Below, in pieces: positions 1-12,290 of a DNA stretch of 64,000 bases. A model generated the notes under the pieces. That model did no database searches. It was not told the DNA's origin and worked only from the letters and a program-made list of their open reading frames with translations. The DNA is taken from assembly GCF_014633365.1 (NCBI RefSeq), contig NC_068346.1, positions 20,419,030 to 20,483,029 of the forward strand, read 5' to 3'. How positions within the stretch are numbered: position 1 is the first letter of the stretch; each line of letters opens with the position of its first letter. The stretch comes from Diospyros lotus (taxonomy: Eukaryota > Streptophyta > Magnoliopsida > Ericales > Ebenaceae). Both the position numbers and the translations under genes were made by a program.

Positions 1-1490
1 TTTCTCCCATCTAAAATGGCATTCAAACAAGAACTCACTTTGCATACAAGAACACTAATTAAAGAGAAGAAGAAAATACATCTTACCTTGATTCTCTTCT
101 CTTCCTTTTTCTTCCATGGGAGACTTTCTTATCTCCCTTTCTTTCTTTCCTTCTTCATTTCATTCTCCAAATGGCCAAAGGAAACCAAGACTTTCCCACT
201 TGCCATTATATACTAGTTTTCCATTTTTTCAAGAATGCATCCTAGCCATTCACTAAAGGCACAATCCATGTGCTTAAGGGAAAACTAATCTCAACCATTC
301 ATTTAAAACAAACAAGTCTCCTCTCTAAGAGAAAACATACCTTTACATGTGTTGGCAATCCATGCCATTTACTCTCTTTAAATCCCCCACCATTGGATTT
401 ATTCTCTATTTCAAGAATGCATTTCATCCACTAGATCTCTTGAAATTTTCATTTATTTCTCATTTAAATAAATCCTCCCTTTTTCACTCATAAATGAGTG
501 ACTAATTTTCATTTCTTTTGCATTTTCTTTTTAGGCAACAACATCATGGCTTGCATTTAACACTTGAAAGACCATTTATTCACCAATTTAAATTTCTTTT
601 AAATGCCTATTCTTGATTCACAAGATCATGCCATGTGTCCCTAGCCACCATCTCCCAATTTCTCATTTCTTTCCCATTTAAATTAATGGGACTATTTTCA
701 TAACCATCACACTTGAGAGACATAAATAATTTCTTTCTCATTTAATTTAATGGGACTAATTTTCACCATCACATGAGAGACCACTTTGAAAGACATAATA
801 CTTTCCTTCTCATTTAAATAAATCCCACAATTTTCCAAAGCATTAATGGGAGACCATTTTCCCATTTTCCTTTAGATTTATTTAACTCTCATAATTTCCA
901 AGGCATTAATGGTGACCATTTACCATTTTCTTTTGGATTTACTTTAATCCATATAATTATGCCTCTCATTAAATGCTTGAAAGACCAATTAACTTTTCTT
1001 TTGCATTTAATTAAATCTCCCATTTATACTTGAACCACAAAATGCCAAGTGTCACAACAAGACACTAACCTTGACTTCCAAGTTTAATCTCATCTCTCCA
1101 AGTGGCATTACCACATTAATTTACAACTTAGGGAAAATATAATTATTCTCCTCAAATAATTTAATATCCACCATTTTCCCTATTTCCAAAATTAAATTTC
1201 CTTTATGGAATTAAATTCCAAATTTCCAAAATACTCTTTGTGAATTTATTAATCCCATATATCTCCACATAAATACCAAATTGGGATTTTTATTCACTTT
1301 CACACCTAATTCCACATAAGAATTATTTTTAATTTATCAAAATACCATTTATTGGATTTCTCTATCCAAATTACCAAAATACCCTTCTCATGGGCATTCT
1401 CAATCTCAAGGATCATCACTTCCTCAAGGGCATTTTTGAAAGTTTACTTACTTTCTTGTTCTCTTAACACTGGTTACACCGGGTGTTACA
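1..1490 (-). mobile_element. Gypsy-type LTR, 2.5-kb family, copy 1 (partial)
   Basis: This is a minus-strand LTR whose 5' end (TGTAACACC, read on the minus strand) is at 1490 and which runs off the left edge. Its reverse complement follows 6924-8040 closely in order: the opening TGTAACAC, the segment with repeated TATTTTGGTAATTTGG-like words, the TATATAA promoter-like site (here near 207-214) and the purine-rich stretch that follows. The end type TGTAACA...TTACA and the length class match chromovirus LTRs. The other end and the target duplication are outside the window, so solo LTR or full element cannot be decided. Confidence 0.8.
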
Positions 1491-2985
1491 CTAGATAAAA
1501 GTTGCATGTGGGCGATCGTTGGGTATATCGCGAGGTTTATGGAGATGGGTGCATAACCAAGATGGGACTCGTCTATTCCTTGATAGAGGATGATATATCT
1601 AAGGCACCTTCGGTGGATATTCACTTTAAATCCATGGCCATGGTAAAAGAGATCAATAAGGAGTTATTGATTCACTTTCTATTAAGTGAAGATATCTGTA
1701 TGACCGAAGAAAAACTTATGTGATCATAACCAAACAACACATAGCCAACTTGAGATCACATAGGATATATTGACGAGAGGATCGTATTACACGGTAATCA
1801 TGCTCGTGAAAGGTTATTTGCGGATTATGAATCCTTTTGAATAATTAGGTAGGCATGATGCCTTGCTAGAGGCCAATCTTGTCTTATGTGTTTTTACCGA
1901 CACATTGCCAATATATTTAGAAGCCTAATGAGTCATACGCAATAGGCACGGTCCCTGGCTTAAACTAGGAGAGTGGACGTATGGTTAAGTGGGACACTTC
2001 GGCAAGAAGTTGTGCCGTCATAGGTTCTCACGGAAAAAGAACAAATAGACGTAATGACGTCGATATGACGAGGAGTCGTCATAATGGAAAGAGTTTCCTA
2101 AAATGGCAATTGATTAAATTAGGAAGGAGTTTCTAATTTAATAATTTTCTATTTGTTGGAGTAGCAAATAGAAAATAAAATATATTTGGGCTTAAGTTAA
2201 TATTTGGACTAAATTGGATTTGGGCCAAATATTAAATTAAATATTATATTTGGACTAAATTAGATTTGGGTCAAATATTTAATTAAATATTATATTTGGA
2301 CTAAATTGGATTTGGGTCAAATATTAAATTAAATATTATATTTGGACTAAATTGGATTTGGGCTAAATATTAAATATTATATTTGGACCAAATTAGATTT
2401 GCGCCAAATATTAAATATTATATTTAGGCTTGAATTAAATTTAGGCCAAAATATTTTATTTAAACCTATAAAAGAATTTGGACCATTTAATTATATTTCT
2501 AATTGGACTAAAATAAGCCCACTTAAGATTCTAATTAAATTAGAATTAATGGGCTAGCCCAATCCATTAGGGTTTTAGAAACCTTATGATATTTCTCTAT
2601 AAATATCCCTTTATGGGTTGCCCAAAATTGAACAGAGTTTTGGTGTCGTTTTTCAAGAGTTGAAAAAAATGTATTGCGGTTCACTCTTCCCCGTTTCTTT
2701 TTTGCATCAATTTGAAATGTGGGCATTTTTTTTCGTCCATACACAAGCCACGAAAAGGAGAAGGAGCTAGCACTCCTATTCCGCTCTCCTTGCCAACGGA
2801 CACATGCCGCGTATTACGAGTTAGAGGTCGGACGCTTGGACGGCTCGAATCCGCGAACGACTTGATAATCTAAAGGTTAGATTTATTTATTTTTTTGTGA
2901 ATGATTTGATTTCGACATTGATCCAATCGCTGGGATCGAGGTAAGGTTCAAAATTTTTGAACTACGCTACTTGCCCCGTAGCGAT
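1491..2985 (+). other. LTR-like non-coding stretch of unknown family
   Basis: No gene is recognisable here. A 73-codon open frame at 1502-1723 resembles nothing I know. The segment holds a short tandem array (2185-2465), a promoter-like CTATAAATA at about 2596-2604 and a following GC-richer leader, an order typical of the U3-R-U5 part of a plant LTR. I could not find paired TG/CA ends or a target duplication, so the retroelement reading is inference. Confidence 0.3.
2185..2465 (+). repeat. Tandem array of 41-47 bp AT-rich units
   Basis: About five units repeat the words TTTGGACTAAATTGGATTTG and AAATATTATATTTGG, with successive spacings near 47, 46, 41 and 41 bp. The later units lost a few bases from the AATTAAAT part. 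It lies about 150-400 bp upstream of the TATA-like site at 2596. Confidence 0.8.
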
Positions 2986-3408
2986 CTTGCTTTACTTTCA
3001 GTAGCCTGGGTAGAACTTGAGAGGTTCATCCAAAAAAGGTTGAGCATGGGGCAACAATGTGGGATGAACTTCCTGAGGCGCTACAACTTTATTAGGAGAG
3101 ATCACCTGGGAAAAGCCAGCGTAATGGTGAATGCCTGAGTAGGAAGATGAGTCTTATTGCATTGAGTAAAAGTGTGAATTCCACAGTAATGGCAGGGCTG
3201 ATTTTAAATGGATGGAGTTTATAAGCGATAGTCAATGATTGCAAGAGTAGTGCCTGGAGAAATGTTGTATTGGTTGTGAGCTGGGTGATCCGACTAGAGC
3301 TAATCGAGTGGTTAGATGGAAGTTGAGGACGAATTTATGATATCGCCAATGGGTAAAGAGAGCTCGAAGGAAGAGCTTATGGGACGAGATTGGTTCCCAT
3401 GAATGATG

Positions 3409-4958
3409 TGAGGTGATAAGTGCATAATTCCATATATTTATTTCCCTTACATATGGTCTCTTAGGTGAGCTTTATGCCTTATTGTGTTGATTTATACTTA
3501 TTTTTATGGTTAAAGCAATTTTAGATAGGTTAGAATAAATTGGGCTTTTACTTACAAAATTTCAGCTTTTTAAAATTTTGACTTTCTGGGCTTCTTGCAG
3601 ATTTTTGAATATGTTAGAGTTCAAGAACATGAATAAAGTCTTCAGAGATTTTGTATAGGACTTCTTGGGTTTTCCAGAATGGTATGATTTGTCCAAATCC
3701 GAGTTCATTTGGGCCTCCAAACATTGCTTCAAGTTAGGGCCGAAAAGCTGGGCCAAATCCTAATTGGATTAGAATTCTGCACAAATATGGAATTTTTAAA
3801 AGGCCATAACTTGAGCTTCTGATGTCCAAATTGAGTGATTCAAAAGCCTAAATTCATCTAAACATTCTGAAATACAATTATTAAGAAAGGGCCAAATCCC
3901 AAAACGCTTTTTATCCTACCCAAAACTGGCTCACAAGTTACGGGAGTCTAGGAGCCCTAATTCCTTAGCTGATTTGCATTCTTTGTTGGGGGATATTTAA
4001 AGTCTTGATCCAAGCTCGAGAGGGGGGATGTCCAAGAAGAAAAAGAGGCAGAGAAGCACATCCAAGAGGAGGAAGAAGCATCCTTTTCATATTTTTCTCT
4101 TCTTTTTGTGTTCTTTCTCTCATTATGTGTGGCTAAACTTTGGTTTTTCGGTAGAAGAATATTTTGAAGCCATGTGAAGAACACTGTGAGATCTTTTTGA
4201 GTTTATTTGCAATCTGATTTTATCTTGAATATTCATGTATCTTCTGGTTTTATTATTTATGATTGTGTGTTTTGATTGCATAGACGGCCGCTATTCAATT
4301 CTTGATGCATGATCAATTGCTAGCTTGAATACCAAATCCGTAATTGTTTGGGCTTTCTTGCATAAGTAGCAACTAGGGTTGATGATTATGGACAAGTTTT
4401 CATTCAATTCCTAGGGAGTAAATGTGTTGAATTAAATAAATCGATCTTGTGTGTTTATTATTCAAATTTGGTCTCGTTTCCACAAAGTTTAATGCTTCTA
4501 TTGAATTAAATTCTAGAGAGCTTGTTCTAGGGTTGTTTGAAGGTAAGGGTTAATTGAAGAGCTTGTTTTAATTAACTAAGAAGTAAGAGAAACATTGAAT
4601 GAATAGAGCTTGTTGTTCTTTCTAAGGCCAAGTATTCAAGGAAAATTAGTGACTTTGGTATCAATGATCAATGTTATAACCATTGGTGGATAAATCCCTT
4701 CTATCAGAAACATTTCTATTAATTACTTTAATCTTTTTACATTCCGATTTGCCTTATTAATTTAGAATAATATTATATTTTTAATTGTTTAAATTTCAAA
4801 AACACAAACCCCCCAACCGATTCTTCTATTTATTCTAAGTTTTTCAAATGAATAGATCTAACCAATCCCTGTGGATACGACCTTGCTCATCACTATCACA
4901 ATTCATATTTTTAAGAGCAATAATTTATTATTTGTTGGATTCAACACCCATCATGAGG
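3409..4958 (+). mobile_element. Solo LTR, Tat/Athila type, with 5-bp target duplication
   Basis: The LTR occupies 3414-4953 (1,540 bp). It starts TGATAAGTGCAT and ends CACCCATCA, giving TGAT/ATCA ends, and both sides carry the 5-bp duplication tgagg (3409-3413 and 4954-4958). Near the 3' end it has the CCCTGTGGATACGACC word (about 4868-4883) common in plant Tat/Athila LTRs. No internal domain is present, so this is the product of LTR-LTR recombination. It sits inside the non-coding internal domain described at 2986-6923. Confidence 0.88.
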
Positions 4959-6911
4959 TGATGAGATCACCTAATGGCTGTGAGTGATACAGCTAGAGGG
5001 ATGCCTTAGTGTGTGGGCAATTGATGAGAATTAACCTCGTGTCTAAGGTTAATGGTTGTGAAAGGAAATCGGCTAGTGAAGCTGTTATGGTGTTAGAGCC
5101 CATGTGGTCGCTCACCGAGGGTGTGAGCTGGTTGTAGAAAAGTATATAAGAAATCCGGTAGAAGCTAGAGTCTCTCTGGAAATTAGCTAGCTGCTATAAG
5201 TATAGAAAGTGATATGAGGAAGGCGACCTAAGAGTGGGGTCGTGATGGTTGCGATGACCAGTGAGATTCAAGGAGCAGCGAGTCTTCTGAGATGACATAG
5301 TGGTGTCATCGTCGCTGTCAGGGAAAAGATGTTATCAGGAAGGTCAAAGGTAACCATTGTGCATGGTAAGACCTCGAAGTCAGGTATGAGTGGCCATGAA
5401 GGCTGGTGCCTGTGAAATTTGAGATGCAACGACCGTGGGGGAAAATTCGTTGCTGTCATGGTGTTGTCCTTACTGAGGAGGACAAGGGGAACCATTATGC
5501 ATGGTTTAAATCAGGTATCTAATGCAGATTGAGAATGAACCTGATTTAGGATGGCTGAAAGTTTCGTGCCTCTAAGGTAAGAGGCTCTATCGAGAAATGG
5601 TGAGATTTGAAAAATCCTAATGAAATTGAAGCTGGGCAAGTGAATTTGGTTAGAAGACCGCTACAAGAGTGGGGGTGTAACCATGTTAGCTTGTTATGGT
5701 GTGGACCAAAGGCACGAGTCATCCTATAGGTGCGATGCAATAAGTGATTGTGTAGATGGTAATAAGTCGATCACTTGTGCCATGCAATGTGGGTGATGAT
5801 GAGAGTCGATGAATGGTTCCACGCCTTTAAGCGCAATGGTAGGATCCATGACTCGCGATAGGGTTTAATAGCCAAGGTAAGGCCTAGCATGGGACATGAT
5901 TGTGAAAGCTGAATTAGGTGAAGAATTGAAGAGGGGTTGCTCAGTGAAGAGTTCCCTAGTATGGGTATGAGACCCCTACTAGCGTGTAATATCGGTTAGA
6001 AAGGAAGGCCAAAGTAGTCTGTGTGCTTATACGAAAAACTCCTGGTTGGGAAAAGGTTGTGGCCCGAGCATGGTTAAGCTCGAGGTGAGATTGTAACTGT
6101 GTGTGCATCGCCAAGCTCGAGGTGGACTTGGGTAGCACACATATGATTGAAATATGAAATTGCCTGACATGGTGTTGAGTATATCGATTATGCATAATCG
6201 TATCGATAAATGAGAGTCGACTGGTCAAGGTAGTAGACCATGTTGGAAATGGTCGAAGTTGGCAGGGTAGGCCAAATGGTTGCTTTCCCTGTAGTGATAG
6301 CATGGTTAGTTGATCGATAATGAGAAGTTGCCATGAGGATCAACTCAAGCTATGCATATATATGGTTAATGTCGTGATGTCAGGATGGTATGGGTGTCAG
6401 AGTGTCTTGTGGGCACTAGAAGTGACATTGCGGCGTATGGTCAGTGCTAAAACATTGCTGGTTGGACCAGCATAAAATCGTGGCCATGTGTGTTTGGCAA
6501 GGGGAAACGTTGCCGTGTGTGATCAGCGTAAAATCGTGGTAGATTGATCAGTGATACAATGTTAGCGCATGTTGGGTTCGATTGATGGGGAAAATGGGAA
6601 GTGAACTGCAAAGTGATGCTTCGAGGCAGAGAAAATTCATCCGAAGATGGATAGCGTTGCAGTAAGCGTGATCAACGACCAGTGGTGCGATTTGGCAGGA
6701 GGCCAAAGCGATATTCGGTTGGTAAATGTCCTCGAGAGTTGGGGGACCAAAAGCCTAAGCGAAGCCTCGAGGTGGGTATAGCCTGAGGTAAATTTGAGGA
6801 ATGGATAGGCTATGAGATTCTCGAGCATGAGAATTTGGCATGTAGCCCGAGAATGTGATTATCTTGGGCAGGAGAGTATGGTAAAATGAATTTTGAAGAC
6901 GAAATTCTTTT

Positions 6912-6923
6912 AAGGGGGTGGAA
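6912..6923 (+). other. Polypurine tract
   Basis: AAGGGGGTGGAA lies directly before the TG of the LTR at 6924. This is the plus-strand priming site of LTR retrotransposons and marks the LTR as a 3' LTR. Confidence 0.75.
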
Positions 6924-9426
6924 TGTAACACTCCGTATTATCGGTGTTAAGAGAATGAGATGGGAAGTGAGAAACTTCCAAAAATGCCCTTGAGATGGGT
7001 ATTTTGGTAATTTGGATAGTGAAGTCCAATAAAGGGTATTTTGATAAATTAGAAATAATTCCTATGTGGAATTAGGTGTGTAAGTGAATTAAATCACAAT
7101 TTTCTATTTATGTGAAGATATATAGGATTAATAATTCATAAAAATGTATTTTGGTAACTTTAAAGAAAATTCCATAAAGGAATTTAATTATGGAAAATAA
7201 GGAAAGGGCGATATTGAATTATTTGAGAAAATAATTGAATTTCCCTAAATTTGGTGAATAAATGTGGTAATGCCAAATGAATAGATGAGATGAGAACTTA
7301 GGAGCCAAGGTTGGTGTCTTGGAGTGACACATGGCTTAGTGTGATCCAAGTTAAAAGAGGGAATTAAATTAAATACAAAAGAAATTCTAATTAGTCTTTC
7401 AAGCATTTAATATTGAGCATGATTAAGGAGAATTAATTAAATCCAAATGAAATGGAAAATTAGTCACCCATTAATGCTTTGAAAAATTGTGGGATTTATT
7501 TAAATGGGAAAGAAAGTATTTATGTCTTTCAAAGTGGTCTCTTATGTGATGGTTGGAAAATGGTCAAATTAAATAAATAGATGAGAAAAATCTATTTATG
7601 GAGTGTAAGACAATATCCAAGAGTGGAGGATTTGTCTTGAATTTTCAATGGATGAGATTAGAAGATAAAGAGCACATGGATTGTGCTTTCTCCTAGAGAG
7701 GAGATTTGTTTATTTGAAATGGAAGATGGAGATTTAATTCTCCTTAAACACATGGACTGTGCTTTTAATGAATGGTAGAGATCCATTCATGAAAATGGAA
7801 AAGGGTAGTATATAAGGGCAAGTAAGGAAGACTTGTTTTCCCTTTGGCCATTTGTTGTGAGAATGAAAGAAAGAAAGAGAGAAGTCTCTCATGGAGGAAA
7901 GAAATGAAGAAGAAAGGGAAGAATGGAGAAGAAAAGAAGAAGAAGTTAAGGTAAGTTTTATTCTTAATTTCTTTTCTTTATTTTAGTATGCTTGTATGCA
8001 AAGTAAGTGGCTTGTTGGAATGTCATCTTAGATGGGAGAAGGTGATGATGGGAGCTCTCTTGAGATGAGGATTTAAAGCTTCAAAGAAAAGAATGAGGTA
8101 AGGGATGGCCCCATGAGAGGGTGGCCTTGCAATGTGTTGTAAGTATAGTTCATAAATGTGTATGTTGTATTTGGCATGTTCTATTGTGTTCATGAGACTT
8201 ATGGCCATAGGGTAGTTTGGGAACATGGTTGGAATGGTGGGTTGATGCCTCTAACATTGGTGGGGTGTGAAGGCAGAGAGACCTAACCACACTTGCATGC
8301 ATTTGGCATCATATAATCTTGTTATGTTCATATTTACTTTGCATTGTACCCTTATTGAGCTTAATAGCTCATGAGGTTTTTACCCTCACATATAGGTTGT
8401 CAAGGCATGAGAAAGTAAAGGCAATGGTGGAATGGCATGTGGAAGTATGGAAAGAAGATTCAAGATTAGTGTATAACTTATGAAAAGCCTATGTTGTTGT
8501 GTTTAATTCATGTCTTGTAATTTATTTGGTTGGAAATGGCTTGTTAAAGCCTAAGATCATGTGTGTATTTTATATTTTGGGAATGTTTGACTTTATTGTG
8601 AAATGAGATATTGGCTTATGGCATGTTGAAGCCTAGGCTTGGGTGAAAGTCTTATTTTAGTGTGTGTTGTGGGAAGCACCAAAGAAGTAAAATAATGTGA
8701 TTTTTGTTGGGAAATGAGGCTTTTGGAATGTGAAAAGTGGATGTTTTTGATGCATGTATGAGGGGTAAGAATTCTAGAAAATTTGGGGTTTAAAGCCCAA
8801 GGGAAAAAAAAGGGGGAATTTTGGAAGCAGTAGGGGCAGGCAAGCAGTCGCCCCAATAGGGCCGCGCGGGCTGGCGCGGGCACGCAACCCACAGCCAGTG
8901 CATAGTTGGGCCTTGCATGGGCCACGAGGAGCGCTGCAGGCCCCGCCGGCCAAATTTTTTTAAAATTCCAAAAAATTGGGAGTTTTGGGCCATTTCTTGG
9001 TTGAATTTGAGCCCCGAAAGAATTTTCAAAATAAAGGGATTTTTCAGGCATTTTTGAAGATAAATGCCGAATTTTGAAAAATAAAAATTTTTGAGTTTTT
9101 CCTCCAAAATTTGTAATCAATGAATTGATGGATTGAAATGGTGAATTTTTAGAGCCCAGTGGAATTCTTGAAAGAAGAAGAATAAAAAAAAGTAAAAAAA
9201 TGGTGATTGGGCATCTTAATGAGATTTTTTTTTTAGCTAATGCGATGTGGTTAAAGCCCAATTCTGCTAGTGAATCCTGGGGTTGAGGGAAGAGAAGGAT
9301 AAGCCTAGTTCCCACCTAGGGTGTTTCGTCTTGAAACATGGTCCGCTCTTCACCAAAGGCCAGACAGGTGGGCAGTTCGAGTAATTGTTCACGAGTGGCA
9401 CCCGTAAGTGGGAACGGGTCATCACA
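6924..9426 (+). mobile_element. Gypsy-type 3' LTR, 2.5-kb family, copy 2
   Basis: The LTR begins TGTAACACTCC at 6924 and ends TCATCACA at 9426 (2,503 bp). The end was placed by aligning it with the reverse complement of the solo LTR at 15659-18183: both share a CTAGTTCCCACCTAGGG word about 110-130 bp before the end. A promoter-like GTATATAAGG is at 7808-7817. A GC-rich patch (about 8830-8960) lies in the second half. The open frames of up to 240 codons within it (for example 8593-9315, minus) are not supported as genes. Confidence 0.82.
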
Positions 9427-9610
9427 CTTGATGACATGGATGATTTCGAGCGCCACCTGGCCATTGTAAGCCACTTTTTTTTTTAAGGTTGCCTGTTTAA
9501 ATTTCCTTATGGCAGGGTGCTCAGGGAGCCGTGGTGACAAATGCAATGAATCGGGCACGCATTCTTCGTGTTGAGGTAAAGATCGCTCAGTGGATGAACA
9601 AGTACTGAAC

Positions 9611-10099
9611 ATGAATATCAGACACTTAGAGTCCGACAGTTCGAGCCTTCACACGCAAGTCGAAGGCCTCCAAACCCAGTTTCAGGGTCTTACTACAAGG
9701 TGCCAATCAGCAAAATCAGAAGCCCAAAAATGGAAGGAGAAATCTGTGGAGTAAGGCCAAGCGTATGAAGAGATGGCGTCTTCATTTTCTAATGCTCAGG
9801 AGGAGATTGTTCAACTTCGAAGGTCTCTCGCCAACTCCGAGGATCAGGTGGCACAGGCTCGTCAGGAGATATCCAGTCTTGGTGAAGGCAACCATCGAGA
9901 GATCAATGAGGCCGCACGAGAGGCAGTGAAAGAGTATTGGCTTTCCAATGATTGCTTTCAATGGAAAAAAGCATACGCCAGTTGTTTCTCCAAGCTAGGC
10001 TTTTATCTTGGCCGCAGCCTCTTAAAGTCCAAGCGTCCTGGGGAGTCATTTCCTGAAATGGTGTTTTCGGAAAGAGCTTCACTTGATCCTCCTAATTAA
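9611..10099 (+). pseudogene. Coiled-coil ORF remnant, function unknown
   Basis: I do not recognise this protein. An open frame from an ATG at 9611 is broken once by TAA at 9751-9753 and then runs to 10099. The translation is rich in Gln, Glu, Ala and Ser with heptad-like spacing (for example EEIVQLRRSLANSEDQ), then a stretch with AREAVKEYWLSNDCFQWKKA and a short tail. A similar pattern upstream (about 9504-9590) could be a preceding exon after an AG at 9510. Coiled-coil tails of this kind occur in plant retrotransposon-associated or plant-mobile-domain-like proteins, but that assignment is only a guess. It lies between the 3' end of the LTR at 9426 and integrase sequence that starts by about 10141, so it is probably a separate insertion fragment. 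Confidence 0.35.
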
Positions 10100-10140
10100 C
10101 GGAAGTATGAGCCCGACTCATGTGACCCCAATTTGAATTG

Positions 10141-12164
10141 AAAGACGACATACTCCGATTTCAGGGAATGACATATGTGCCATGAATGAAAGAACTGAGA
10201 GAAGCAATTTTAAAAAAAGCCCATCGATCTAGATATTCGATTCACCTAGGAAGTACCAAGATGTACAGAGACTTAAAGACTGTGTATTGGTGGCTTGGAA
10301 TGAAGAAGAGCATTGCACGATACGTTGGGTAGTGTGATATATGTCAGAGGGTAAAAATCGAGCATCAAAGATGATACATGCTCCAAAGCTCTAATACCAA
10401 TTGATGTGAACCCGTAATGGAATGAAGCCAAAGGAACCCACAAAAGATTGAAATGAACCCCATAAAAGCCAAAATCGGATATAAGGTACATAATTGTTGA
10501 CCCGTTGATTCACGAACCAAGAACCTAGATTATGTTAAAATCTAGGCCTGTTGATATGCGAAAACAAGAACCAAGAATTGTGTTGTTGAACGCCACAAAG
10601 ATTGCCCAGATCTTTGATAAGTTCAGGATTTGAACACCATAAAGAAATCTCTCCTTTGATAAGTTCGAAGCTTTGTTCATAGAAGAACAAGATAGAAAAG
10701 AGAAATCTCTCAAATTCAATTCATAATCTTCTTTTTTCCACAATGGTAAAGCCTTTAAATAGGCAAAAATAATTAAATCCTAATTCTACTTCAAAACTAA
10801 TAAAAATCCAAAACCTAGTCATAAACTAAATTCCTAAATCTAATGAGTTTTAGTTAGCCCACTCCAAATAGAAATAGGAATAACAATAGTAACCTAATCC
10901 AACTACAAGTTGGACTAATAAAACTAAGCTAATCCAAATCCAACTACAAGTTGGAATAACAAAACTAACTCAATCCTAAACTATATAGGAAATAAGTAAA
11001 TAACTTCCTAAACAAGAATCCTAGTCAAAAAGGAATTAATATTCATCCAGTTCCGACACGGTTGACTCGATTGACTAATCCGATTGCATTATTGTTAGTT
11101 GGCCCTCCATGATTCTCATCAAAAGACAGGGCAAAAGTTTACAACCATTAGAAATTCCAGAATGGAAATAGGAGCACATCACCATGGATATCGTAACAGG
11201 TTTACCAAGAAGCTCTAAGGGAAATGATGTCATATGGGTGATTATAGACAGACTAACCAAATCTGCTCATTTTTTGGCTATGAGGGTAAGTCAACCTATA
11301 AATAAGTTGGCCCAACAATACGTCAATGAAATTGTTAGACTTCATGGCGTACTAGTAAACATTTTTTGGGGTAGTTTACAAAAGTGCTTAGGCACTCAGC
11401 TTAGGCTAAGTACGGCCTACCATCCCCAAATTGATGGTCAATCAAAAAGAACCATTCAGACCTTAGAAGATATGTTAAGAGCATGTGCTCTAGATTTTTA
11501 AGGAAGTTGGGAAGAACACCTGTCGTTAGTGGAGTTCACCTATAATAATAGCTATCATAGAAGAATTGGTATGGCTCCCTATGAAGCATTATATGGACAC
11601 AAGTGTAGATCCCCAGTATGTTGGACTGAAGTTGGTGAACGACAAGTATTAGGTCCTAAGATAGTTCAGATAACTACCGACAAGATAAAGACCATACAAG
11701 ACAGAATCAGAAAGGCTCAAAGTCGACAAAAGTCTTATGCTGATGTCAGACAAAGAGACTTAGAATTTCAAGTCAGTGACAAGATGTACCTAAAGTTATC
11801 TCCCCTAAGGATGACAACTCGGAGCCACAAGAAGGGTAAGTTAAGTCCTAGGTATATTGGACCATACGACATCATAGAAAGAATCAGGCCAGTAGCTTAT
11901 CGACTCGCCTTGCCAATGACCTTATCCAATCTACACGATGTGTTCCACGTGTCGCAGCTTCGAAAGCATGAACCAGATCCATCTCAAGTGATGCCAACAG
12001 AAGCCGCCGAAGTACAGGAGAATCTTTCTTATCTCGAAAGACTAGTTAGAATTTTGGATCGAAAAGATCAAGTCCTGAGGAACAAGTCCATACCATTGGT
12101 ACAAGTATTGTGGAGGAATCTAGTAAGCGAAGAGTTAACATGGGAACGAGAAGCGAAATGAGAA
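10141..12164 (+). pseudogene. Ty3/gypsy chromovirus integrase remnant
   Basis: Integrase inserts the retrotransposon cDNA. The zinc-binding region (10141-10371) reads through H/H...CDIC with [15 protein letters not shown], broken by in-frame stops. A 750-bp LTR (10372-11121) then splits the gene; the reading frame matches on both sides of it. The core follows at 11127-11501 with [13 protein letters not shown] and STAYHPQ, and 11529-12161 carries the GPY/F region (LSPRYIGPYDIIE) and a chromodomain-like tail (VLWRNLVSEELTWE). Damage includes a TAG before the core, TAA at 11499-11501, a loss of about a dozen codons where the second catalytic Asp (SDRD-type motif) should be, and Lys in place of the third catalytic residue Glu (QSKRT). 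The Tekay/Del lineage fits best. No reverse transcriptase is left upstream. The protein cannot be active. Confidence 0.9.
10367..11126 (-). mobile_element. 750-bp LTR insertion with 5-bp target duplication aaaga
   Basis: The insert spans 10372-11121, begins TGATACATGC, ends CTCATCA, and is flanked by aaaga at 10367-10371 and 11122-11126. It splits the integrase between two in-frame codons. Read on the minus strand it starts TGATGAGAATCATGG and ends GCATGTATCA. About 37 bp before that end lies TTGGTATTAGAGC, which resembles a primer-binding site for initiator Met tRNA. Either the LTR itself contains this word, or this is one LTR plus a short internal stub. Orientation is inferred from that word. 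Confidence 0.8.
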
Positions 12165-12243
12165 CTAATTTTTCATTTTTGTTCGAAGAATCAGTAGATA
12201 GAATGGATGTAGAATGAACAAATTTCGAGGACGAAATTTTTGT

Positions 12244-12290
12244 AAAAGCGGAGAATGTAATGTCCCGAATCAAAAAAAATGAATAATTAT
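12244..12290 (+). mobile_element. Polypurine tract and start of the chromovirus 3' LTR (truncated)
   Basis: The words CGAGGACGAAATTTTTGTAA and then AAGCGGAGAA lead into TGTAATGTCCCGAATC at 12256, the usual 3' end of a plant chromovirus and start of its LTR. The LTR is cut after a few tens of bases, where the minus-strand gag at 12287-13501 begins to be readable, so the two elements were joined by truncation or insertion. Confidence 0.7.

Larger units (their letters stand above)
2986..6923 (+). mobile_element. Non-coding internal domain of an LTR element (LARD-like)
   Basis: The stretch (minus the solo LTR at 3414-4953) has no long open frame and no recognisable gag, protease, reverse transcriptase or integrase motif. 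It ends at 6912-6923 in a polypurine tract directly followed by an LTR in the same orientation, preceded by a GAAGACGAAATTCTTTT-type tail seen at the 3' end of many plant gypsy elements. A large retrotransposon derivative without coding capacity, or an element decayed beyond recognition by eye, both fit. No same-strand 5' LTR is visible to the left. Confidence 0.45.

Noticed and set aside
1502..1723. 73-codon frame as a small gene
   Set aside because: No recognisable motif, no supporting context, and it sits beside an LTR end in a stretch that looks like retroelement non-coding sequence.
8593..9315. 240-codon minus-strand open frame
   Set aside because: It lies fully within a gypsy LTR shared with two other copies and has the residue bias of LTR sequence read backwards; no domain is recognisable.
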